Source: Macrosoma leucophasiata
Lineage: Eukaryota > Arthropoda > Insecta > Lepidoptera > Hedylidae
Length of the DNA stretch: 64,000 bases
Assembly: GCA_036365455.1 (NCBI GenBank)
Contig: JAWQUS010000023.1
Coordinates: 9,858,001 to 9,922,000, forward strand
Direction: 5' to 3'
Shown piece after piece: positions 54,531-64,000 of this stretch. Below the pieces are notes generated by a model, which was not told where the DNA came from, ran no database searches, and saw only the letters and a program-made list of their open reading frames with translations. The position numbers and the translations under genes are program-made. Every line of letters starts with the position of its first letter. Within the stretch, counting starts at the first letter, position 1.

Positions 54531-55599
54531 CTATTAGTCAAGCATCAGCTGACAGAGCGGCAATCTGCGAACATTATGCTGAATAGCCCTCTTATGCATT
54601 ATAAATTCATAACTGATTTTTTATCCTTCTCCCTGCCATGTACCTACGTACCATATGTGGCTATTTGAAACGTTTGGTTAAATTATTGTGTCTGATGGAA
54701 CAGTGGATAGTGTTCAGCGTTATAGGCCTGTATGTAATTACTATCACACAAAACATATGAAACAAGATCGGCTGTGCCTTTTTACGAACATATATTTTTA
54801 TAACATCAGTCTACATCCAGCCGGTCAAAAGGCTCATCGGATGGAGTGATGCATAATATAAATAGATGAGTAGGTTATTAGCAAGTAGCTTAAACACCAG
54901 AACAAAACATGCGTAAACTATCCACAGTAATCCATACTGAATTAGTACCAGCCACGCGCTTAACTATTGCGTCTTGTAATAAGTAGTTGGTAGAGTAGTG
55001 AGAGAGACCAGTTTTTAAAGAACGAACTTAAATGAAAGATTTGTAAGATCTTTTTTTTTCTAAACAGCTTCGTTGTCTACAAAATTATGATGTTACTACT
55101 TCACCTGGCATTCGTATTTTTATTGGGTTTTTAACAGGCCCGAATGATAAATTATTTTGTATTTATTTACCTATGTATTTGTGGCAAGAAACATTACCCA
55201 AAAACTAAATTATAATCATTATTAGCAACACCATCTTTAAAAAATTTAAGTCTATTAAAACACTTCGATTAAAGCTAAGTCTTTTATAACATAGGGATAT
55301 TAATGATTAATTTTAGTAACATCTGTGTTGACGAATAAACTCAACGACCTTTTAACCTAATTTTGTTTATGATCAACACGTCGCATAAGGATAATGTGTT
55401 AACCACACTGTTAGTACTTAAATAGTTTTTAATGTATTAATTTGGGCAGGAAATCCATTGGATACTAATAAATAATAACATTAAACCTATTGCAATTTAT
55501 GCAATACAACAACGAGGGACTTTCGAGTCTTTTAAAAGAACGTGGAAAGAAAAAAAAAATAGAGTGATGTGTCAATTTAAGAAGACCTAGATCTAGTCC
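54531..55599. other. Upstream of exon A, no exon found
   Basis: Scanned on the minus strand for the expected TM1-TM6 signatures of SLC46 proteins; none seen. Confidence 0.35.
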
Positions 55600-56070
55600 A
55601 CCCCGGCTTCGTACGGGTGCAATTTAGGTACTAACACAGGTATAGAATCTGTTCGGGACGGTGCGATTGAAAGATGGCGGCGATTAGTTGGTAATTAGTT
55701 CATTTTTGAGCTCAAAAAAAAGGAGAGAGTTACACTTTTTGATATACCTAACTATAAATGTAAACCGAAGCGCGCGGTGACGACGATATTTTCGTTGCAA
55801 AGGATTTTTTTTGGTTGCGCGTAATTTTAAATCTGTGATAACTTTCAAAGTATTCATTTAAATGAAATAGATGGAGACCAAATTGTCCTGAACCTCACAG
55901 GACAATTTCGAGTAGGATGGATCTCGGGGTCTGTCGACTGGCAAATGAAAAAAACGGGAAGAAAAATTCTACGGACGATGTCGCGGGCACAGCTGGTATC
56001 AGCCGAAAAACATCCATTGCTGAATAAAAGCCTCCCTATCTTGGGTATATGCCAAAATAAAGCCATAGTT
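55600..56070. repeat. Unclassified repeat fragment
   Basis: CCACCCCGGCTTCGTACGGG opens and CGGACGATGTCGCGGGCACAGCTGG closes a stretch with words typical of insect retroelement ends. Confidence 0.4.
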
Positions 56071-57954
56071 ATATTGCGGGACGCTGCTGCCTATCCAGCG
56101 TTATTATATTTACTACCTGGAATAGTTTTAGCGCCTTTGTTGAAAGGCTTTTCCTTCTCTTGTGAGCTGTGTGTTGTCATCACACCTCAAGCCTCAAAAC
56201 CTAGTAGGTACGCAACAAACAAAGGCTGGCAAATGCGTAAATACATATACCTACGTACATGAATAATAAAACCTTTGCGTGTTATAATTATTCACTCTAT
56301 TTGTCATACGCATTGTAGTTTTCCTATCGTTTAGGCCGTATTGTTACTACGTACTTTTTGGATGTGGATATTTGGCATTAAGATTCGTTAGCAATAGGTA
56401 CCACGTGGCCTAGAGATAAGGTAATTGGAATACAGTTTACTTATCGATGCTTTTATTAGTGACCACAAATCATCCATTAACGGAAGACTAAGAATATTAA
56501 TATAAACATATGTAGGTTTTATAGGTCTCTCGATTTCTAACTTTAAGTGTTCGGAGATAGAGAGCTAGAGTGTATGGTGTAGAGTGTATGGGAGTGTATT
56601 GGAAGACATCTTGAAAGAAATGTTTTTTAAACACTTCCCAAAACAGTGTTACAAATTTATATTTTTATGGTTCATGTACCTAAGTTTGTGTTTCTTTAAT
56701 TTACAATAACTTATGAATGCCTTAACAGATTTGAATGTACCTATTGTTAGAATCCTTGCATTAGTCTGGGTGACATAGGCTAAGTATAACAATTCATAGT
56801 ATATAAATAATAGAACAATTTGTGAAACGCTCTCGATTTTTTAAATAACAATAAAAATGAAACGTAAATAAATAATCTTAATATAAGTATAGAAACACAT
56901 AGATCCACATACCGCTTGAATTAAGATTCAATGTGTTACAGATATAATATGATAATAAATAAAGGTGGCGGCAAGCTGGATAGGTGTCGAATCAATAGTG
57001 GCGAACACGCAAACCGCATAAATATAAATAATATTGATAGTGGTAGAGGAGTCCAAGAAGGGTTTTTGATAATATCTTGCACCCTAATGAGTACACAAAT
57101 CTAAGGTGTCTGCAAAGCCTTACATTTTTTCTAAAAAGTCGTCAAAATTTTACATGGAATTAATTATATTTTCTCAGAATATCTGGTGCAGTCTTTGACC
57201 CGTGATGTCGTGATCTTTTCAAAATTGATTACCTCTTCAAAAAATGTAGCTTAAAAATGATTAAAAACGTCAGATGCTCAGATGCTCAGAAAGGATATTA
57301 AGTGAACCCGATCACAATTACTATCCAAAAACCTGACGACTTGAATGTGATGTAAGCTCGTAACGGTAGTCCTTTAAGGATGCAGTTCTACATAGACACC
57401 TTGGATTTGGTGTAGGTACTCAACAGGGTACAACTAGTCGCCTCAATCTGTACAAATCCGAATGTACTCTGTTAGGCTCCCCTTCTATAGTAGGTACTCG
57501 TATAACTGCAACTCATGAAAGCTCTAACTTTGAGTGAGTTATTTCATAATCAACGATAGAATGTTTATAATAGAAAGAATATATATTAAGATACAATGTT
57601 TTAATGCATACAAAAATTGTAGTTTTAATAACATCGACTAATATTGATATAATAATTATCTCCCATTTAGATAATATGGCCCATAAATTGGCATTTGTAC
57701 TTTCTGTTTCAGAAATCTACGAACTACTAAAACTTTAGTAAGTATCATAAATATATTCCTTACGTTTAACTTTTAGAGGTCGAATACCCTTAAGTTCGAT
57801 GATCTGTGAAGTTTTTGTCTGTGCCTTACTCATTTGATTTGCCATCAAAACGTTATATTTGGACGAATAATTTTCTTGATCATTTATCCTATTTTATCTT
57901 GTCTGTTGAGTTCATGAACTTTGAATAAAATATACCGGTATATATTCATGTATT
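56071..57954. other. No gene supported
   Basis: AT-rich. An 82-bp minus-strand frame at 57764-57845 (ATG to a GTAAGG donor) is discussed under findings. Confidence 0.3.
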
Positions 57955-58200
57955 GCGTTAGTCAGAGAAGCAGGTAAGAAAGAGATTGTGTGTGAACGAA
58001 AGTATTGATCTTAAAACGATTAATAGCATGCTCTGCTGGTTTGAACATGTAGTGCCTAATAGTGACAAAACAAAGAAATATGAAACAATGTAAATATTCA
58101 CAGACGTATGAGTTAAGGGCCAAGACTAGCTGAGTGATAAAAGTATCTCAAAAGTAAGATCCGCTAAATATTAGAGTATTAGTGGATGAAAGACGAAAAA
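57955..58200 (+). pseudogene. L1 LINE fragment, heavily decayed
   Basis: GTAAGAAAGAGATTGTGTGT encodes VRKRLCVNESI, followed by MLCWFEHV in the same order as the L1 copy at 24200-24310. Many substitutions. Confidence 0.55.
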
Positions 58201-58231
58201 AATAATTTTCAGAGTGTGACTGAATTTGCTG

Positions 58232-58560
58232 TGAATTCCTCAGCAGTCTAGTGATAGTAGTCCACTGATACTGCAACGCTGAGACCCTGGATTCGAACCC
58301 CGATGTAGTCAGAAGTTCGATCTCCGAGTCAGAAGGTTTAGGAGGTATTGGAATTTCCCCTTATGCCTACAGAAGTTTCCCAGATAGCCTTGGAAGATGG
58401 GTATGTGCCCGGAGATGTTAATCGGCTCTCCGCTACAAATGACAAACCATCACTGGAGAATTATCCTAATTGTCGGTGTTAGCGTGTATGTTTTAATGTA
58501 TGCATTTACCACTACCTACCCGGAGAATAAAAAAACTGAAGTTACGTTAGAGAGAGAATA
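58232..58560 (+). repeat. S3 SINE, decayed full-length copy
   Basis: CAGCAGTCTAGTGATAGTAG head, GATTCGAACCCC B box, ATGTGCCCGGAGATGTTAATC, tail AACTGAAGTTACGTTAG. Confidence 0.7.
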
Positions 58561-59039
58561 GAAGAAGATGCGTTTTATATTATGGGTATTTGACTACAGA
58601 GTGTTGACACTTCACGCTTTCTGAAAGAACCTTGGCATGAAGATAAGTAAAAATATCTGTGCCGGTACCGCTCACCAATGTATTATTTAATGACTGACGA
58701 TCATTAATTTGCTCTTCATCATTGTTTATTTATTTATACAGTTATCGCTTGTGTAATAGCATTTTAGATTTATCTTTAATATGTACTTATTTATTGTTTT
58801 ATTTATAAAGTCAGATATACGAGTATGTATGTAAATGGAATGTTGAAACGTACATGATAGCTATTAAATAGATATTGGAACGTAATTATTGTCTTGGTTA
58901 ATATTAACTATACTAATAATAAAAAGGTTAGCTGTACAGAGATCTCCAGATGCTACGATACTTACAAACTTGATCTAGATGCAACTGAATATTATGCGCA
59001 TCAGATTCAAACATAGGTAGGGATATTATCACGTTCTTT
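58561..59039. other. Nothing recognised
   Basis: AT-rich DNA. Confidence 0.3.
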
Positions 59040-59297
59040 ATATTATTTTTTATGTAATGGAGGTGGTAAACACGCATACAGTTAACATTGACGTTAAGTG
59101 ATGACTGCAGCCTAAAGACACCCACACAAAGACCAAGGTCAAAATGCAGATGCGTTACCACTCCTAAGGCCTAAGGTGTTATGCCTCTGTGCCGGATATT
59201 ACAGAGCCGTAAATTACCACCTGATCGAAACACGATAGTGCTGAACACTACCATTTAACGGCAAGTATATTAGGTAATGCGGTGGTGCCTACGCTAT
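59040..59297 (-). repeat. S1 SINE, near full length
   Basis: TTTTTTATGTAATGGAGGTG to ACACTACCATTTAACGGC and GTAATGCGGTGGTGCCTACG. Confidence 0.85.
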
Positions 59298-59404
59298 TTA
59301 TGTGGTATGTATATCGCATAATGTTGGAGCGTAGTGCCTAACTAAACGAGCGGGGTTCACTGCTCTGGAATGAAACGCTATTCACTTATTAAATTAGTGG
59401 ATTT

Positions 59405-59570
59405 TTTTTTAATGTACGGCCCTGTAATTTCCGGCACAGAGGCATAAGACCTTAGGCCTCAGGAGTGGTAACGCATCTGCATTTTGACCTTGGTCTTTGT
59501 GTGGGTGTCTATAGGCTGCAGTCATCACTTAACATCAATGTGAACTGCATGCTTGTTTACCACTTCCATT

Positions 59571-59602
<32 letters not shown>
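59405..59602 (+). repeat. S1 SINE 3' half with 28-base poly(A)
   Basis: TGTACGGCCCTGTAATTTCC to CACTTCCATTACAT followed by 28 A (59575-59602). The long A-tail suggests a young insertion. Confidence 0.85.
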
Positions 59603-60051
59603 GTGGATACAAGGAGAGGTGACGTGGGTGTATGTTAGGGACGCTGGGATGACTGCCTGGCGGTGTTCGGAGATCAGGGAAGTGAGCTCCCGACTTTGCG
59701 TCGCGCTGCGAATCGCGAATACAGCCCGGGAGTAAGTAGTATCGTGCGTTCACAACTTAATTTTGAGTTCCTATCTTTTTTGCTGAAATTGTGTCTAGTA
59801 CCAAAACATAATAACTATAGTGTTTAATTGTAATAAATAAACCAACGTTTCGTTTGAAATTTACCGACTCTACGGGATCCTTTTATAGTTGTACCAATTC
59901 CAAGTCTGTCATATATATTAGAATAACATTATTTTTTACAACTAAGTGTAAATACTTATCCACGTATAAAATAATTACTGCAACAAAAACTTTTCTAGGT
60001 TTAGAACAAACATTATGCTGTAGTAGAGTTAATAGTTAATATTATATTCCT
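59603..60051. other. Nothing recognised
   Basis: A CG-richer 150 bp after the poly(A), then AT-rich DNA. Confidence 0.3.
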
Positions 60052-60232
60052 AAACTGCCTTAATAGCCTAGTGGTTGCAGGCCACTACCACTACGCTGAG
60101 GTCCTGGGTTCGATTCCCGGGTAGGTTGTTATCAGAGATAATGGTGTAAAGTCCTTTATATCTGGTGCTATTGGGATTTTTCCTTTTTCTGGAAATTTCC
60201 CAGTACCTCGAAGTTTGGTAATATGTGTATTT
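60052..60232 (+). repeat. S3 SINE head and body, 3' truncated
   Basis: TAATAGCCTAGTGGTTGCAG and GGTTCGATTCCCGGGT are intact A and B boxes. Confidence 0.8.
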
Positions 60233-60442
60233 GGTAGTATGTATTTTAGGGAAAATTTAAATGTATTACGAAATAAAATGCTTACACATATAGTTTACAT
60301 ACTTTTCGAAGATAAATTAAAGTGACATTTTAGAAGTACGTTGATGTACCTACATAACAAAATAAAATTTACTTAGATAAATAAATAAAAATAGCCAAAA
60401 GTTAACAGTTCGAATTATTGCCACTTAACTTACAAATACTCG

Positions 60443-60817
60443 TTACTCGTACATTTGTGTAATAGTAATAATCGAAAAGCTATTTTTCTTAAATAGCAGT
60501 TTCAAAACTGTTTTGTGATCAATTCTCAGTTCTTCAGCTACGTCGTAACTACTGATATGTCGATCTTGCTCCAATTTTTGAAAAATGGCATCCATTTTAT
60601 CCGCAATAGGGCGACCAGAGCGAGGTGCATCTTTGACATCAAAATTTCCGGATTGAAAACGCTTAAACCAAATTTGTGCTACTCTCACAGACATTGCACT
60701 AGGTCCATAAACATCGCAAATTTTTTTCGCGGCTTGCGTTGCATTTTTACCTTTTTTGTAGTAAAATTTTAAAATGTATCGAATTTCTTGACAGTACGAA
60801 AAACAAATGAAAATCAC
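60443..60817 (-). pseudogene. Mariner transposase N-terminal fragment
   Basis: The antisense frame carries the paired helix-turn-helix of mariner transposases: YYKKGKNATQAAKKICDVYG, RVAQIWFKRFQSGNFDV then APRSGRP, and a second HTH (SSYDVAEELRIDHKTVLKLL). It stops shortly after; the catalytic DDD domain is absent, and I see no terminal repeats. A truncated transposon relic; the long N-terminal frame is intact, so age is moderate. Confidence 0.8.
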
Positions 60818-61344
60818 ACATTTGCTTAATTTGAATTTGGAATTATGTTCTTTAAAATTTTAACTTTCAATGATACCAAAACCAGCCAGATACAAATACT
60901 AGAGCCAAAGAGATTTTATTACAAGTTCATACATACTATAATGCGAAAAGACTTTTTCCCCAACCTATTAGTATTTTCTTTGTCTTGTTATGTATTTTTT
61001 TCACCTAATTGCAAAATGTTTTGGGTTACTATGTACACAGTTAACATTTAGTGATTTATGCTTTCCCTAAGTGCAATTAAAATGTTAATTAATTGTCCAA
61101 GGAGCATTAGAAACGCATGAGTAAGTCATGTCCTTTTCATTTAGGTACTGATCAATCCCTTTGACGTACTTAATTGGTTTTAGGTACGTCACTTAGAGCG
61201 GAGTTTTAATTATAACTGACGAATTCGACACGAACAGCTGGAGTTTGATAAAAATAAGACATTTCAACGGTCAGTCACAAGTTGTCATGTCATTGACAGC
61301 TAGCTAATTATAATGTCAACAACGTGCCGCTTTTACATAGTACT
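60818..61344. other. Nothing recognised
   Basis: AT-rich DNA. Confidence 0.3.
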
Positions 61345-61605
61345 AACTGACCTGGCAAACTTCGTATTGTCTCACAATGAAATAATGTGTCAAAGGTTTG
61401 AAGGATACGGACTATTTGTATGGAACAATTAAAATTGTGGTTTTTACGTTTTTTCCATCAATTACTTCATATTTTCTTAGCTTTTAAACCTTCCATGGAC
61501 TTCCAAAAATCATTCAAAACCAAAATTAGTTAAATCGGTCCAGTCGTTCTCGAGTTTTAGCGAGACTAACGAACGAACAGCAATTGATTTTTATATACAA
61601 CTTGT
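61345..61605 (+). repeat. L6 dispersed repeat
   Basis: CTGACCTGGCAAACTTCGTA to AACAGCAATTGATTTTTATATAC, same order as 23417-23672. Confidence 0.75.
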
Positions 61606-61820
61606 AACAGGATTGAATGTACAACCTGAAACTAGTTTGTTCAGAATCGATAACCGAATCGATTTTAGGCATTTTTGATTTATGTAACATTTTGTCCCAA
61701 AATTAATTACAGTGAAGGAAATTATGGTCACCCATTTGGTGGACAGTCAATACAAACGAAAATGAGACTAACGTCTATCCAAAATAAAATGCTATTCATG
61801 ACATGCATTTTATTATTTAC

Positions 61821-61912
61821 TAGCTGTGCCCGCGACTTCGTCTACGTGAGAAAAAATATGATTGTTCAGTATCTATCTACCCGGACGAAGTCGTGGGCGC
61901 AGCTAATATATT
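61821..61912. repeat. Short palindromic repeat (GACTTCGTC ends)
   Basis: Near copy of 50993-51072, with CTAT duplicated in the spacer. Confidence 0.75.
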
Positions 61913-61924
61913 AATTATTTAAAA

Positions 61925-61985
61925 TAGCATAATTTGTGTAAATGTTAGCTTTCTAGCTATCATTATTTATGAGATACAGCCTGGT

Positions 61986-62016
<31 letters not shown>

Positions 62017-62540
62017 AGCAGAAGATTAGTTATCCGTAGAGTCCGTTTTTACCTATTAGGTACGAAATTCCCTAAAAGACAGACTTAAGATACAGAATAG
62101 CTCAAAAATATTCGACACGATTCTTTAAATTGACATAACTTTTTATTTTTGAACCGATTCACATGAAACAAACACTAAATGTTATTGTAAAACTTACCAC
62201 AATATATAAGTGAAAACCGCAAATCGAATAAACCGTTTCTGATATTAGCGTGCACAAACACACAGACAAACAGACATTTTACCGGGATAAAAAGTATCCA
62301 GTGTTGTGCGCCAAAGGTTAAAGTATAATCATACCAAGTTTCATTGTAATCGGAGCGGTAGTCTTTATGTGATGCTTGAACAAACAGACAGACAGACAGA
62401 CAGACAAAAATTTTTCTAATCACATATTTGTGTTCGGTATCGAACTAATAACATCCCCTGGTATTTATTTTTTCAATATTTTTAATGTACAGAATTTACA
62501 CTTCTACAGATTTATTATAAGTATAGATAATAATTTAAGA
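61925..62540 (+). repeat. L4 dispersed repeat and retroelement tail
   Basis: Same order as 51890-52330: GATACAGCCTGGTGACAGAC, a GACGGACGG array, GGGATAAAAAGTATCCAGTG, a GACAGACA array. Confidence 0.7.
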
Positions 62541-62699
62541 AATAAAATAGTGAAAATAAGTCTCATTACTAGCGATTGTTTAATAGGTACGCAGGTTACC
62601 TACGCTACATCACATTGCGACAGTGTACGTGTGTGTGTTTGTTTGTGTTTTGTGTGCGGTCTTAAGTAGGTAGATAGTTAAGAATGCATAAAGTGTGCA

Positions 62700-63095
62700 T
62701 ACGGTTTTTTTGGCGGGAACCTTGAAAGAGGCGTATGGTGCTCTTATTTTATTTAATTTTCTTGGTGTATTTTTAAGTTATTGAATAAAATTGGTGGCAT
62801 TTTGTTTGATATAAGTTTATTACAGTGCCCGTGTATAGTGAAATAGAATAACAGTGCGAAAACACGACCTTTCAGGTTGCCTCCATAACTTCATTGTAAA
62901 TGTTTTGGTAAAGTAGCCATCGCTTTACTCGAATAACTTGAGTGTAACTCACTTGACTGACATACTTATATACTTAATACTTACATATTATACTTGATGA
63001 CTATATTAAACTAACTTTTACGCTGCTTAAATAAATACGAAATATCGTTTTACTTGACACTGGCAATATGCGTAATAGCAATGCCATAAAAAAAA
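62700..63095 (+). repeat. R5 dispersed repeat
   Basis: GGCGGGAACCTTGAAAGAGG to GACACTGGCAATATGCGTAA. Uninterrupted copy with a small insert near 62960. Confidence 0.75.
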
Positions 63096-64000
63096 AAAAG
63101 TGTGCATACTGTTCGTACAAATTAGGGACAACTTGTTTCTTAAATAAAAATTATTAAATACTTATACATGCTATTTCAGTTTATGTATTATGATTATAAC
63201 TCGATTTTCTAATCGAGGTGTTTAAGAGTGTGCATTATTCCCGTTACATGTTGTATATAGATAAGATAGATAGATGTCTCCGCGACTTTGTTCGAATCAA
63301 CTTTTCTCGGGGAAATAATGACATTGAACAGATACTTTTCTTGTGGTAGAGCCATTTTTTATAGTCTGAAGCACTGTGTATAGCTTCACTTAGCTTGATG
63401 TTCAGTGTTTGGGTCAGTTCATCTTTTTGACTAGATCTCTTTTCTTTGAACTTTCTGATAACCATCAGTTTCTCCAGATTATCTCGACGTTTTTTTTCAG
63501 ACGATATACCCGAAATATGAATGATTATGATGATGAAGTAGGTACTTACTCTGTGTATGAATGTACAGGTAAATAAGTTAACAGGGTTTACAATTCAGTA
63601 CAAAAATGGTTGAAATATCAAAAATCTGCCAGTTTTTTACTCCATCGACCTGTTTCTCTCTTCAAGCGCTTGTATGTCATTTGGTTATTGTGTGTTGTTG
63701 TTTTTATAACTTTAGAGAATCATGCATAGCAATGTTGTCTAACTTTTTATTATAATATTCTGACAAATTATAAGTGGTTTTATTCTATAAAATTATTGCA
63801 ATAAAATGTTAACAATTTTTGGTGTTCAACATCATTTCTCTATTTAGAGCTATTACTATCTTCCTTAAAAGGCATACCCGAACTGATAGTTACAGATTGT
63901 TTTAAGACGAGCTCAATAAAGAAAATGTAACATTATGTTATCGTGCTACTCAATGTTTCATAACGTTATGTAACTGCTGTGTGGACAATTTAATACTTCT
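63096..64000. other. Right end, no gene supported
   Basis: A minus-strand open stretch near 63240-63595 is Lys/Glu-rich in its middle; see findings. Otherwise AT-rich DNA. Confidence 0.3.

Noticed and set aside
1..64000. CRISPR array, operon or prokaryotic defence system
   Set aside because: No regularly spaced identical repeats with unique spacers and no dense short-gap gene layout; the content is eukaryotic.

Overview
The window reads as insect nuclear DNA, most probably from a moth or butterfly. It is AT-rich, has introns with GT/AG borders, and is crowded with tRNA-headed SINEs, LINE 3' ends, MITEs and one full-length BEL/Pao LTR retrotransposon. There is no operon structure, CRISPR array, rRNA gene or prokaryotic signal. 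The order Lepidoptera is inferred from the overall repeat style, not proven.

Two host genes can be supported. (1) On the + strand, 13858-18614, a three-exon gene encodes a predicted 370-residue protein with a mitochondrial-type N-terminus and pentatricopeptide-like helical pairs; I do not recognise the family. (2) On the - strand, 54530 down to 20714, four exons join in phase to give the C-terminal half of a 12-TM transporter of the SLC46 (proton-coupled folate transporter-like) major facilitator family, ending in a stop codon and an AATAAA signal. Its N-terminal exons are not identified and probably lie beyond the right edge. The two genes are convergent (tail to tail), about 2 kb apart.

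Layout: 1-12.7 kb, repeat-rich intergenic DNA. 12.8-13.6 kb, a non-autonomous element with terminal inverted repeats just upstream of gene 1. 13.86-18.6 kb, gene 1, with introns full of SINE and LINE debris. 18.6-20.6 kb, intergenic, with a clean PIF/Harbinger-like MITE. 20.6-54.5 kb, the transporter gene. Its 22-kb intron (27.9-50.1 kb) holds a 7.6-kb BEL/Pao element (32236-39830, same strand as the gene, LTRs that read as identical, 4-bp target duplication), a 1.3-kb inverted-repeat element in the left part, a 5S rRNA-derived SINE, a head-to-head pair of tRNA-like SINEs and microsatellites. 54.5-64 kb, repeats, a mariner N-terminal fragment and two weak exon candidates.

Shorthand used below. 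S1: SINE of about 300 bp with a poly(A) tail. S2: tRNA-headed SINE of about 200 bp. S3: tRNA-headed SINE of about 310 bp. S4: repeat with a complete tRNA-like cloverleaf. S5: 5S rRNA-headed SINE. L1: RTE-like LINE 3' ends. L2: LINE tails ending in AAATAAATGA. L4, L6 and R5: unclassified dispersed repeats. I saw no convincing new biological system; the most interesting items are the repeat structures and the unassigned PPR-like gene.
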